In this document: positions 25,360-34,467 of the stretch, in pieces | How positions within the stretch are numbered: position 1 is the stretch's first letter | How the letters are laid out: every line of letters begins with the position of its first letter | Assembly: GCF_026339955.1 (NCBI RefSeq) | Contig: NZ_JAPEPW010000001.1 | Coordinates: 1,178,001 to 1,242,000 of the forward strand | Direction: 5' to 3' | DNA from: Streptomyces sp. NBC_01549 | GTDB taxonomy: Bacteria > Actinomycetota > Actinomycetes > Streptomycetales > Streptomycetaceae | DNA: 64,000 nucleotides | Notes under the pieces: generated by a model | The model's database searches: none | The model's input: the letters and a program-made list of their open reading frames with translations, nothing else | What the model was told of the DNA's origin: nothing | Translations under genes and position numbers: made by a program

Positions 25360-26258
25360 CAGCTCAGCAGCTCCGTGGTGGTGACCGCGCGCAGACCGCG
25401 GCGGCCGAGTTCTTCCAGGACGGCGGGGAGCGCGGCGACCGTGTCCGCGTACCCGAAGTGCATGCTCACCACGGATCCGTCGCGGACCCCGCCGATGACC
25501 TGGCGGGTGACGGCGGGGGCGCCCGGCGAGGTGTAGTCGAGCGAGTCGACGTCGTAGGAGAGGACGTGCGGGTAGCCCACACGGCGGGCCACCCCCGCCA
25601 CGAGGGAGGAGGCGCTCGGGCTGCGGGAGGGCCTGAACCAGGTGCCGATGGACCCGGTCAGCCGTCGCAGCCGGTCCGCGCAGCCCCGGATCTCGGCCTC
25701 CGCGTCCGCCTCGGACATCGCGTTGATGTCGAGGTGGCGCAGGGTGTGGTTGCCGAGGTCGTGGCCGCCGTCGAGGATGCGGCGGGCGATGTCCGGGTGC
25801 TCGTCGAGCCAACTGCCCACCGCGAGCACGGTGACCCGGGCGCCGCCCTTCTCCGCCTCGCCGAGCAGCGCTCTGGCGACGGCCGGGTCGCCCTGGCCGT
25901 GGAAGGTGAGGGCGACCCGGGGACGGTCGCGGGGGCCGTGGGTGATCTGGGCGGGCTGCTGGGGGAAGCGGCGGGGCGCGGGCGCGGCGGCGGGCTTGAC
26001 CGCGGGATTCGCGGAGGGGTTCGAGGAGGAGACGAACGTGCGGGAGGCGGCGACCGGGTGTGCGGCGGCGCCGGTCGCGGAACACCCGGCGGCGAGTGTC
26101 CCGGCGGCGAGCGCGACACCCGACCGCAGCGCCGCACGCCGATCCGGCACCCGGCGCGGATCCGGCTCCGCACGCGGGACCCCGACGTCGGGGCATGTGT
26201 CGGGGCATGCGTCGGGGGACTGCTGAGGGGGGTGAGCGGGCGTGATCACCCGCACCAT
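25359..26258 (-). CDS. NodB-like polysaccharide deacetylase, membrane-anchored, with altered first motif
   Basis: 299 residues. An N-terminal cytoplasmic stretch is followed by RRAALRSGVALAAGTLAAGC, which has twin arginines and a lipobox, so Tat-type export as a lipoprotein is possible. The NodB fold follows: VALTFHGQGDP where TFDDGPDP is usual, then the intact metal-binding H-T-x-x-H in GNHTLRHLD, FRPSRSP at motif 3 and SVVSMHFGY at the end. The changed first motif lacks the standard catalytic Asp pair, so activity may be altered. ATG 26258 has no Shine-Dalgarno sequence, and a TACACT -10-like hexamer lies just upstream. Confidence 0.85.
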   Translation of the reverse strand: MVRVITPAHPPQQSPDACPDTCPDVGVPRAEPDPRRVPDRRAALRSGVALAAGTLAAGCSATGAAAHPVAASRTFVSSSNPSANPAVKPAAAPAPRRFPQQPAQITHGPRDRPRVALTFHGQGDPAVARALLGEAEKGGARVTVLAVGSWLDEHPDIARRILDGGHDLGNHTLRHLDINAMSEADAEAEIRGCADRLRRLTGSIGTWFRPSRSPSASSLVAGVARRVGYPHVLSYDVDSLDYTSPGAPAVTRQVIGGVRDGSVVSMHFGYADTVAALPAVLEELGRRGLRAVTTTELLS

Positions 26259-26343
26259 TTAAGAGTGTAATGGTACGAAAACCGGCGATTGATCCGATTA
26301 GCGCGTGTACGGGTCGCCGTGTGGGCCAGGGAGGGGCGAGCGG

Positions 26344-26859
26344 TCAGCGGTCGGCGACGCGCATCTCGAACCAGGTGGTCTTGCCGCGGGGCAGGAGGTC
26401 GACTCCCCAGCGGTCGGAGAGTTTGTCGACGAGGAAGAGGCCGCGGCCGCTCAGGTCCATTTCCTGAACCGGCATCAGACAGGGGAGACCACGGGAGGGG
26501 TCACGGACCTCAACGCGGATCCAGCCCCGGCGGCGGCGCATCCGGAGCCCGAAGACGCGGGCCCCCGTGTGCCGTACGGCATTGCCGACGAGTTCGGAGA
26601 CCAGTAACACGGCATCCTCGGTCATCTTCGGGGAGAGCCCCCAGTGGCGCAGGACGATGACCTGGGTGAGCCGCCGCGCGGTGGCGGCGGACTCGGGGCG
26701 GGACGGCAGCGGGACTTCGGCCTCCGTCGGATTGCCGAACAACTCGAGCGCCTTGAGCGCCCGCTCGTCCTCGACCGCAGGCGACCAGCGCGCCGCGGTC
26801 GCACTCCCGTGCCGCCGCGGCTGTTCGATACCCTCCAGCCCCGCCATGCCCCCCATCAT
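26344..26859 (-). CDS. ATP-binding anti-sigma-factor-type regulator (HATPase)
   Basis: 171 residues from ATG 26859. In-frame ATGs at 26919, 26856 and 26847 are alternatives. It has the single GHKL ATPase domain of RsbW/SpoIIAB-like proteins: LSPKMTEDAVLLVSELVGNA with the N-box E and N, RVEVRDPSRGLP (G1 region) and SGRGLFLVDKLSDRWGVDLL (G2). Streptomyces encode dozens of these, which bind sigma factors or anti-sigma antagonists. No partner gene lies nearby. Inverted repeats upstream at 27032-27052 may regulate it. Confidence 0.85.
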   Translation of the reverse strand: MMGGMAGLEGIEQPRRHGSATAARWSPAVEDERALKALELFGNPTEAEVPLPSRPESAATARRLTQVIVLRHWGLSPKMTEDAVLLVSELVGNAVRHTGARVFGLRMRRRRGWIRVEVRDPSRGLPCLMPVQEMDLSGRGLFLVDKLSDRWGVDLLPRGKTTWFEMRVADR

Positions 26860-27031
26860 GGCCGCCCAGAGCCGGCTTCGGGGCCGTTCCGGAGGAATAC
26901 GCCCCCCGGAATCGACCATTCCGCACCATTCGATCGGCATATGCCCCGGGCAGTTCAGAGCTCGACAGGTCCTATCTGACCTGCCAGAATGCCCCACTTG
27001 GCGGCAATCGCCGATCGTCCGCACCGAGGCA

Positions 27032-27052
27032 GCCTTAAGGTTCCCTTAAGGC
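27032..27052. promoter_or_regulatory. Inverted repeat upstream of the HATPase gene
   Basis: GCCTTAAGG and CCTTAAGGC are separated by TTC, so each arm also contains the palindrome CCTTAAGG. It lies about 170 bases upstream of the proposed HATPase start. It could be an operator or a small hairpin. The factor that would bind is unknown. Confidence 0.4.
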
Positions 27053-27191
27053 TGGCATAAACCAGCCCTTCGGGGGACAACCGATAAGACACCGCGTCAA
27101 CTGCAAACGGATCAGAGGAACTTGGGGAGTGATTTTCACCGCGCGACGGGGGCTCCGGCAGTAATGCGGAGAACCGGCGGACAAGCGCGGA

Positions 27192-27959
27192 TCAGAGGAA
27201 CTTCGCCTTCCCCGGCCCCTCCTCGACGAAGCTGCGCATGCCGCGCTCGCGGTCCTCGGTCGCGAACAGCCCCGCGAACCAGTTGCGTTCGATCGCCAGC
27301 CCCGTCTCGAGATCCGTCTCGAGACCCGCGTCGATCGACTCCTTGGCGGCGCGCAGCGCGAGCGCGGGACCCTGCGCCAGCTTCGCGGCCCAGGCCTGTG
27401 CCTGGGTGTACACCTCGTCGGCCGGGACGACCCGGTCCACCAGACCGAGCGACAGCGCCTCGTCTGCCTTCACCATCCGCCCCGTGAAGATGAGGTCCTT
27501 CGCCTTGGAGGGGCCGATCAGCCGGGACAGGCGCTGGGTGCCGCCGGCGCCGGGGATCAGGCCCAGCAGGATCTCCGGCTGGCCGAGCTTGGCGTTGTCC
27601 GCGGCGATACGGAAGTCCGCGCAGAGCGCCAACTCGCAGCCGCCGCCAAGCGCGTAGCCGGTGACGGCGGCGACGACCGGCTTGGGGATACGGGCCACGG
27701 CGCTGAAGGAGTCCTGCAGGGCACGGGACCGCACGACCATCGCCGCGTGGTCCATGGCCTGCATCTCCTTGATGTCCGCGCCCGCCGCGAACACCTTCTC
27801 GCCGCCGTAGATCACCACGGCGCGCACGTCCTCGCGGCGGGTGGCCTCCTCGGCGAGCTCCTTGAGCCGGTTCTGCGTGGCGACGTCCAGCGCGTTCATG
27901 GGCGGGCGGTCAAGACGCAGGGTGCCGACGCCTTCGGCCACTTCGAGATGCACAGTCAT
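27192..27959 (-). CDS. Enoyl-CoA hydratase/isomerase (crotonase family)
   Basis: 255 residues, normal length for the family, which hydrates trans-2-enoyl-CoA in beta-oxidation. The crotonase signature is clear: FAAGADIKEMQ (first oxyanion strand), YALGGGCELALCADFRIA, then GQPEILLGLIPGAGGTQRLS with the first catalytic Glu in QPE. At the position of the second catalytic Glu (A-M-E in rat crotonase) the sequence reads AKDLIFTG, with Asp instead. The protein may thus be a hydratase of altered efficiency or a different crotonase. It is monocistronic in context. Confidence 0.92.
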   Translation of the reverse strand: MTVHLEVAEGVGTLRLDRPPMNALDVATQNRLKELAEEATRREDVRAVVIYGGEKVFAAGADIKEMQAMDHAAMVVRSRALQDSFSAVARIPKPVVAAVTGYALGGGCELALCADFRIAADNAKLGQPEILLGLIPGAGGTQRLSRLIGPSKAKDLIFTGRMVKADEALSLGLVDRVVPADEVYTQAQAWAAKLAQGPALALRAAKESIDAGLETDLETGLAIERNWFAGLFATEDRERGMRSFVEEGPGKAKFL

Positions 27960-28050
27960 GAGGGCAGGTTAACGGGGACTAACGACAACGGGCCCGGTGT
28001 GCTCGGTCACAAAGGTGACCTGGCACAGCGGGCCCGTCGAGGCGAAGGGA

Positions 28051-29304
28051 TCAGGCGGTCCAGTCCGACCAGGACATGTTCCAGCCGTTGAGGCCGTTGT
28101 CCGGGGCGACCGTCTTGTCGTTCGAGCGCTTCACGATCACCACGTCGCCGGTGATGGAGTGGTCGAAGAACCAGGCGGCGGGCGCACTGCGGTCACCGCC
28201 GCCGCGCACGTCGCGCAGGCCCACGCAGCCGTGGCTGGCGTTGTAGTTGCCGAAGGCGTCGCCGCCCCAGTAGTTGCCGTGGATGAAGGTGCCGGAGTCG
28301 GTCAGGCGCTGGGCGTCGGGCACGTCCTTGATGTCGTACTCGCCGCCGTAGCCGACCGTCTCACCGTTCATACGGGTCACCCGGAGCTGCTCACTGATGA
28401 CCATCTGGCCGTTCCAGGTGTCGTAGCCCGGCTTGCCCGTGGTGATCGGGATGGTCTTGATGACCTTGCCGTCGCGCTTGACGACCATCTTGTGGGTCTT
28501 GGCGTCGACCGTGGAGACCTGGCTGCGGCCGATCGTGAAGGACACGGTCTTGGCCTGCTTGCCGTAGACCCCGGGCCGGCCCTCGACACCGTCGAGGTTC
28601 AGGGTGACGCTGACCTTCGTACCGGCCTTCCAGTACTGCTCGGGACGGAAGTCGAGACGGTCGTTGCCGAACCAGTGGCCCTGGACGTCGACGGCCGGCT
28701 CGGTCTTGATCTTGACGGCCTTCTCCACGGCGTCCGGGTGCGTGATGCCCCGGGTGAAGCGGATCGAGAAGGGCATGCCGACGCCGACCTTGGAACCGTC
28801 CTCGGGCGTGAACGTGCCGACGAAGGTGTTCTTCGGGGTCAGGGTGGTGAAGGCGGACTCCTCGGCGGCCTCACGGCCGTCGGCGTCCTTGGCCACCGCG
28901 TGGACCTTGTACTTGGTGGCGGAGGCGAGGTGGGTCGAAGGCGTCCAGGTGGCGCCCTCGCCGGTTATCGCGCCGTCGACCGCGTTGCCCTTGCCGTCCT
29001 TGACCGTGACCTCGGTCAGCTTGCCCTTGGCCGCGCTGACCTTGAGGGCCCCGCTGGTGGCCACGCCGTTCGTGCCGTCCTTCGGGGCGATGGTCACCAC
29101 GGCCTGCGAGACCTTGGTGTCCGCCTTGGCGGAGCTGCCCGCGCTCTTGCCCTTGCCGTTCCCGGAGTCCGAGTCCCCTCCCCCGCCGCACGCGGACACG
29201 GCGAGCAGCAGCACGCCGAGCAGCAGCGCCAGGATTCCCTTGTTCCCCCGGCTCCCCCGTTCCCGCGTTCCAACCGACGCCCCCGATATCGGTCGCCCGT
29301 TCAA
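28051..29304 (-). CDS. L,D-transpeptidase lipoprotein with Ig-like domains, copy 1
   Basis: 417 residues from TTG 29304, preceded by GGGGAG at 7 nt. The lipobox LLLAVSACGGGG gives a membrane-anchored protein. Ig-like repeats of mycobacterial LdtMt2 type follow (FVGTFTPEDGSKVGVGMPFS, HWFGNDRLDFRPEQYWKAG), then the YkuD domain with HGNYW and the catalytic SHGCVGLRD. It forms 3-3 cross-links between meso- or LL-DAP residues of peptidoglycan on the outer face of the membrane. A close paralogue lies immediately upstream in the same direction. Confidence 0.95.
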   Translation of the reverse strand: MNGRPISGASVGTRERGSRGNKGILALLLGVLLLAVSACGGGGDSDSGNGKGKSAGSSAKADTKVSQAVVTIAPKDGTNGVATSGALKVSAAKGKLTEVTVKDGKGNAVDGAITGEGATWTPSTHLASATKYKVHAVAKDADGREAAEESAFTTLTPKNTFVGTFTPEDGSKVGVGMPFSIRFTRGITHPDAVEKAVKIKTEPAVDVQGHWFGNDRLDFRPEQYWKAGTKVSVTLNLDGVEGRPGVYGKQAKTVSFTIGRSQVSTVDAKTHKMVVKRDGKVIKTIPITTGKPGYDTWNGQMVISEQLRVTRMNGETVGYGGEYDIKDVPDAQRLTDSGTFIHGNYWGGDAFGNYNASHGCVGLRDVRGGGDRSAPAAWFFDHSITGDVVIVKRSNDKTVAPDNGLNGWNMSWSDWTA

Positions 29305-29492
29305 GTCTGTTCTCCCCTCGCACGGCCTGATCAGGCCCGCACCCCAGCGCGTCGCCGCGCGTATCGCGCTAATTAATCACACGGCTCGGAGAGATGGCTC
29401 CCCGGGATTGTCACCGTTCAGTCCCAAGTTCGGCCGTGTGGGGGCGCGCTGGAGTCCCCTGCCCTACGACGCGTGCGTGCGCCTCTTTCGGG

Positions 29493-30710
29493 CTACTTCG
29501 CCGCGCTGCCCGCCTTCCACTCCTTCCAGCCCATGTTCCAGCCTCCGAGCCCGTTGTCAGGAGCGACTTCCTTGTCGGCGCTGTTGACGACCTCGATGAC
29601 GTCGCCGATGAGACTGCGGTCGAAGAACCAGCCCGCGGGGCTGTCGGAGCTGCCGCCCTTCACGTCCAGCAGACCGACGCAGCCGTGGCTGACGTTGCTG
29701 TTGCCGAAGGAGCCCGGGGCCCAGTAGTTGCCGTGCACGAAGGTCCCGGATTCGGTGAGGCGCATCGCGTGCGGGACGTCCGGGATGTCGTACTCGCCGC
29801 CGAAGCCGACCGTGCGGCTGTTCATCCGGGTCACCTCCAGCATCTCCATGACGACCATCTTCCCGTTGTACGTCGTCTTGCCGGGGGCGCCCGCGGTGAT
29901 CGGCACCGTGTCGAGGAGGTCGCCGTCGCGGCGTACCTCCATGGTGTGCGTGGCGGCGTCGACCAGGGAGACCTGGCTGCGGCCGATGGTGAACGAGAAG
30001 GTCTTGTACTGGAGTCCGTAGACGCCCTTCGCCCCCTCGACGTCGCGCAGCCGCAGCCCGACGGTGACCTTCGTGCCCGGTTTCCAGTACTGCTCGGGCC
30101 GGAAGTCGAGGCGGCTCTTGCCGAACCAGTGCGGGCGGATCTCGACCGCGGGGCTGGCCTCGATGTGGATCGCGCGCTCGACGGCGGACCGGTTCTCGAT
30201 CTCCCGGTTGAACGCGAGGGAGACGATCATGCCGGTGCCGACGGTGGAGCGGTTCTCCGGCGTCACGTATCCGATGAACCGCTCCTCGGGGACGAACGTC
30301 GTGAACGTCGTGTGCCGCGCGGAGCGCCGCCCGTGCCCGTCGATGGCCAGCACATCCACGGTGTACTTGGCGGCCAGCGCGAGCCGCGGGTCGTCGGGCG
30401 CCCAGGTCAGGCCGTCGGACGAGATGTGCCCGGGCACCGCGGACTCCTGCGCGTCCTGGTCCTTGACGACCTGCACGGACTCAAGACGCCCGTCGGGCAC
30501 CCGTACCCGCAGCGCCTGCCGCGGATGTACGCCCTTGCTGTTGTCGTCGGGAGAGATCCGGATGACGTCCTCGGCGGCGGGGGGTTTGCCGAGCACCTCC
30601 TCCATCCCGTGCGAGGTGCAGCCGGCGGCTCCGGCGAGCAGGCCGGCCCAGGTCAGTACGGCGGCCAGCGCGGCCCCTGCGTGCCGCGCGCGTGTCTGTT
30701 CGTGCTTCAC
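29493..30710 (-). CDS. L,D-transpeptidase lipoprotein with Ig-like domains, copy 2
   Basis: 405 residues from GTG 30710, preceded by GGGA at 5 nt. Lipobox LLAGAAGC is at about residue 31. Ig-like segments (FIGYVTPENRSTVGTGM, HWFGKSRLDFRPEQYW) and YkuD motifs HGNYW and SHGCVGLLD parallel the neighbouring copy, including the closing WNMGWKEW where copy 1 has WNMSWSDW. The tandem arrangement points to gene duplication with divergence, mainly in the linker and lipoprotein region. Both should be exported and active. Confidence 0.94.
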   Translation of the reverse strand: MKHEQTRARHAGAALAAVLTWAGLLAGAAGCTSHGMEEVLGKPPAAEDVIRISPDDNSKGVHPRQALRVRVPDGRLESVQVVKDQDAQESAVPGHISSDGLTWAPDDPRLALAAKYTVDVLAIDGHGRRSARHTTFTTFVPEERFIGYVTPENRSTVGTGMIVSLAFNREIENRSAVERAIHIEASPAVEIRPHWFGKSRLDFRPEQYWKPGTKVTVGLRLRDVEGAKGVYGLQYKTFSFTIGRSQVSLVDAATHTMEVRRDGDLLDTVPITAGAPGKTTYNGKMVVMEMLEVTRMNSRTVGFGGEYDIPDVPHAMRLTESGTFVHGNYWAPGSFGNSNVSHGCVGLLDVKGGSSDSPAGWFFDRSLIGDVIEVVNSADKEVAPDNGLGGWNMGWKEWKAGSAAK

Positions 30711-30861
30711 AGCCGTCCCAACGAGTGTGCACCCCTGGGGAAACGTGAGTGCGAGCCAAGCGCTGGGCAGAACAGTGGGGAGGACGACGCGAGGGGAAGC
30801 CGCGGCGGGGACACCGCGCGCTTGCCCACGGGCCGTCCACCGAGCCGCAGGAGGCTGAACG

Positions 30862-33129
30862 GTGTCGAGCGCAGCCGAGCAGGAGGCCGTACCAGAGGGC
30901 CGTGCCACGGGCGAGAAACTGCCCGCGCAGTCGTCCCCCGTACTGAACGGCGCCCAGCGGGCGCCGTCGCCCGCCGTCTCCGTGTGGCCGGGCGCCCCGA
31001 CCCCGCTCGGGGCGCGCTTCCGCGTCGGCCCCGACGGCGCGGCGGGCACCAACTTCGCCCTGTGGGCGGGCGGGGCGGAGGCCGTCGACCTCTGCCTCTT
31101 CGACGAGCGCGACGGTGAGGTCCACGAGACACGCGTACCGCTCACCGAACTGACCCACGAGATCTGGCACGGCTTCGTCCCCGGCGTGCTGCCCGGCCGC
31201 CGCTACGGCTACCGCGTGCACGGCCGCTGGGATCCGTGGACCGGCGCCCGCTGGAACCCGGCGAAACTGCTCCTGGACCCGTACGCCCGTGCCGTGGACG
31301 GCGACTTCAGCCTGCCGCCCGAGGTGTACGGGCATGTGCGCGACTGGCCCCAGCAGCAGGTCGCGGACACCGTGCGCGACGACCGGGACTCGGCGCCGTA
31401 CGTCCCCAAGGGTGTGGTCGTCCACGATGACGACGACTGGTCGGACGACCACCGTCCGAAAACCCCGTGGGCGGATTCGGTGATCTACGAGCTGCACGTA
31501 CGCGGCTTCACGCGGCTGCACCCCGGGATCCCGGAGGAACTGCGCGGCACCTACGCCGGGTTGGCCCACCCGGCGGCGATCGAGCACCTGGTCGGGCTCG
31601 GCGTCACGGCCGTGGAACTCCTGCCCGTCCATCAGTTCGCCCACGAGGACCACCTCCTGCGGCGCGGGATGAAGAACTACTGGGGCTACAACTCGATCGG
31701 CTACTTCGCCCCGCACGCGGGCTACGCCTCCTCCGGGACGACCGGGCAGCAGGTCGGCGAGTTCAAACGCATGGTGCGCGCGCTGCACGCCGCCGGCATC
31801 GAGGTGATCCTCGACGTGGTCTACAACCACACCGCGGAAGCGGGCGAGCTGGGCCCGATGCTCTCCCTTCGCGGCATCGACAACCGGGGCTACTACCGGC
31901 TCCAGTCGGACGCCCGCCGGTACGCCGACTACACGGGCTGCGGCAACACCCTGCACGTGGTCCAGCCGCACGTCCTGCGCCTGATCACGGACTCGCTGCG
32001 GTACTGGGTGACGGAGATGGGGGTGGACGGCTTCCGCTTCGACCTGGCGGCGGCGCTGGCCCGCTCCATGCACGACGTCGACATGCTCTCCCCCTTCCTC
32101 GCGGTCATCGCCCAGGACCCGGTCCTGCGCCGGGTGAAGCTGATCGCCGAACCGTGGGACGTGGGGTCCGGCGGCTACCAGGTGGGCGCCTTCCCGCCCC
32201 TGTGGACGGAGTGGAACGACCGCTATCGCAACGCGGTCCGGGACTTCTGGCGGGGCGCGCTGCCGGACGTACGGGATCTGGGGTACCGCCTCTCGGGGTC
32301 GAGCGACCTGTACGCGTGGGGCGGGCGACGCCCCTACGCCTCGGTGAACTTCGTGACCGCCCACGACGGCTTCACGCTGCGCGACCTCGTCTCCTACGAG
32401 CGCAAGCACAACGAGGCCAACGGGGAGGGCAACCGGGACGGCACGGACGACAACCGGGCCTGGAACTGCGGGGCGGAGGGGGAGACGGACGAGGAGCGGG
32501 TACGAGGGCTGCGGCGACGCCAGTTGCGGAACCTGCTGACGACGCTGCTGCTGTCCACCGGGGTGCCGATGCTCGTCGCGGGGGACGAGTTCGGGCGCAC
32601 GCAGCGCGGCAACAACAACGCGTACTGCCAGGACAACGAGATCAGCTGGGTCGACTGGAGCCTGCTGGACGAACCGGGCTGGCGCGCCCTGTTCGACCTC
32701 ACCTCCCGTCTGATAGCGCTGCGGCACCGGCATCCCGTGCTGCGGCGCCGCGCGTTCTTCTCCGGCCGGGCCCATTCCGTCGACGGGCTGCGGGACCTGG
32801 CGTGGTTCACCCCTCGCGGGACGGAGATGACGGAACGCGACTGGTACGCGCCGGCCTCGACGCTCGGGATGTACCTCTCCGGGCGGGACATCCCGGGACG
32901 CGATGCCAGAGGGGCGCCGGTCGTGGACGACAGTTTCCTCGCGGTCCTGCACGCCGGGGACCGTCCGGTGAGTTACGTCCTGCCGGGCCCGCCGTGGGCC
33001 TCTCGCTACGAGGTGGTGGTCGATACGTCGGTGGAGGAGCAGGGGGAGGCGCCGGGGATGGTGCATCGGGCCGGGGGGACGGTCACGGTGCCGGCTCGGG
33101 CGGTGTTGTTGCTACGGGTCGTGGGCTGA
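30862..33129 (+). CDS. glgX: Glycogen debranching enzyme GlgX
   Basis: 755 residues from GTG 30862, with AGGAGG about 7 nt upstream. GlgX hydrolyses alpha-1,6 branches of limit dextrin after phosphorylase action. An N-terminal CBM48-type domain (GARFRVGPDGAAGTNFALWA) is followed by the GH13 barrel: VILDVVYNHT (region I), GFRFDLAAAL with the nucleophile Asp, LIAEPWD with the acid/base Glu, and FVTAHDGFTLRDLVSYERKH. NNAYCQDNEISWVDW is a GlgX-specific stretch. It is divergent from the L,D-transpeptidase genes. GlgP, GlgE and TreS lie further right. Confidence 0.95.
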   Translation: MSSAAEQEAVPEGRATGEKLPAQSSPVLNGAQRAPSPAVSVWPGAPTPLGARFRVGPDGAAGTNFALWAGGAEAVDLCLFDERDGEVHETRVPLTELTHEIWHGFVPGVLPGRRYGYRVHGRWDPWTGARWNPAKLLLDPYARAVDGDFSLPPEVYGHVRDWPQQQVADTVRDDRDSAPYVPKGVVVHDDDDWSDDHRPKTPWADSVIYELHVRGFTRLHPGIPEELRGTYAGLAHPAAIEHLVGLGVTAVELLPVHQFAHEDHLLRRGMKNYWGYNSIGYFAPHAGYASSGTTGQQVGEFKRMVRALHAAGIEVILDVVYNHTAEAGELGPMLSLRGIDNRGYYRLQSDARRYADYTGCGNTLHVVQPHVLRLITDSLRYWVTEMGVDGFRFDLAAALARSMHDVDMLSPFLAVIAQDPVLRRVKLIAEPWDVGSGGYQVGAFPPLWTEWNDRYRNAVRDFWRGALPDVRDLGYRLSGSSDLYAWGGRRPYASVNFVTAHDGFTLRDLVSYERKHNEANGEGNRDGTDDNRAWNCGAEGETDEERVRGLRRRQLRNLLTTLLLSTGVPMLVAGDEFGRTQRGNNNAYCQDNEISWVDWSLLDEPGWRALFDLTSRLIALRHRHPVLRRRAFFSGRAHSVDGLRDLAWFTPRGTEMTERDWYAPASTLGMYLSGRDIPGRDARGAPVVDDSFLAVLHAGDRPVSYVLPGPPWASRYEVVVDTSVEEQGEAPGMVHRAGGTVTVPARAVLLLRVVG

Positions 33130-33376
33130 GTGGGCGTTTACTACCTGTCCGGACCCTCAAACGCCGTCTCCGAAGGCAACAACCGCCTCAGCAAGCTCGA
33201 AGCGCGTAACGCCTTCGGCTTCAGGAACCGGAAAAACCAGCGCCTACGCTCACGCTGTGCGACCACTCGCCGGAGCCGGCGGGAGGCACACCCCCACTAA
33301 ATTCGAAGACCCGTTTAAATTCGAAGACCCCTTATCCTTGAAGGCCGGTGGGAAATTTCCTGGGAGGCGCAGCAGC
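33130..33376. promoter_or_regulatory. Upstream region of the Uma2 gene with short direct repeats
   Basis: TAAATTCGAAGACCC occurs twice (from 33298 and 33316), each an AT-rich patch in GC-rich DNA, 60-80 bases before the Uma2 start. These could be regulator-binding repeats or mark the promoter. No other structure is evident. Confidence 0.35.
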
Positions 33377-33925
33377 ATGGACCCGCAGCACTTCGCACTC
33401 CTCGAAGAGGCCCGCAGGAGCCTGCCGGACGGATTCAAGGCCGAGATCTCCGGCGACACCATTGTCATGATGGTCGGCCCCTCCGGCATCCACCAGCGCA
33501 ATCTCCTGGTAGTACGGCGCCAGTTTGACGCGCACACCCCTGGTGACCTGCTGCCGAGCGAGAACACAGACCTGGTCTCGCCCGACGTGGGCAAGAGCCG
33601 CAATCCCGATCTGACCTACCTGCCGGCCGAAGCCCTGGAGACCACCGACAACCAGGTCCCCGCCGAAGTCGCAGTCATCGCCGTCGAGCTGGTCTCGCCC
33701 TCGAACCCCGAGAACGACTGGGTGGGCAAAGTCAGGGACTACCCCCTGATGGGAATCCCGCTGTACCTCGTGGTCGACGCCAGGCTGAAGACCGTCACGC
33801 TCTTCAGCCGCCCCGACAGCAAGAAATACCACCGCCGCGAGGACGTCGACTTCGGCGAAACCCTCCACATCCCCCAACCGTTCGACTTCGACCTGGACAC
33901 GGCAACGCTGCTCCCGTACACCTGA
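33377..33925 (+). CDS. Uma2-family (DUF820) putative nuclease
   Basis: 182 residues from ATG 33377, with GGGAGG about 10 nt upstream. The family has a PD-(D/E)XK restriction-endonuclease-like fold. Visible motifs are SRNPDLTYLP (the P-D), then VIAVELVSPSN (E-x-V) and KVRDYPLMGIPLYLVVDARL (K and the family's Y-x-x-x-G-x-P-x-Y-W/L-x-V-D). Uma2 proteins are abundant in Streptomyces and cyanobacteria, and their role is not settled. It is isolated. Confidence 0.88.
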   Translation: MDPQHFALLEEARRSLPDGFKAEISGDTIVMMVGPSGIHQRNLLVVRRQFDAHTPGDLLPSENTDLVSPDVGKSRNPDLTYLPAEALETTDNQVPAEVAVIAVELVSPSNPENDWVGKVRDYPLMGIPLYLVVDARLKTVTLFSRPDSKKYHRREDVDFGETLHIPQPFDFDLDTATLLPYT

Positions 33926-34467
33926 CCGTCTTCCCGCCGCGAAGCGGTGGTAGCGCCGGATTTCGAGCTGTCCCCACCCGGACATCACTTCACGGTCGGC
34001 TGCAGGCGTCGCCTTTGCTGCTCCGACCTCGGCCTTCGACGAGCTCTGTAGCAAGTCGACAACTCGATTGCTCTGCCAGTTCCGACGCCCGTGCCGCCCG
34101 CTCGGTGGCCGGACACCTGACCTGACTTGGGGACCACACGGGCCGCAGCGCCAGCATCGCGATCACAGCGAGCGACGGGCGCTTACCGGGAAAGGCATCA
34201 GTGAGTACGACGACGAGCGGGGGGACGCACCGTTCGAGGACCTGGAGGCGGAGTTCCAGCGACTGCTGCGCGAACATCCCGTCAGCGAGGTGCAGTTGGA
34301 GGCCTGACGTCCGGTGAAGAAGGCGCGGGGACGGAAGGCCGCACCGGCACGGAAGAAGGACACCGAACAGGCCTCGCTGGAAGAGCAGGAGTGGCGCGGC
34401 AGACGCTTGTGGGGCGTTGGGAGCCGGCTCACCGGTTTCCCACGCCCCACTGCCGTACGGGTCTCCG
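33926..34467. other. Interval with only doubtful small reading frames
   Basis: Two short plus-strand frames, 34068-34307 (acidic end DERGDAPFEDLEAEFQRLL) and 34314-34502 (Lys/Arg-rich start from GTG, KKARGRKAAPARKKDTEQ), are separated by 6 bases and could be small genes. Neither has a clear ribosome site or recognised family, so I do not call them. Confidence 0.3.
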
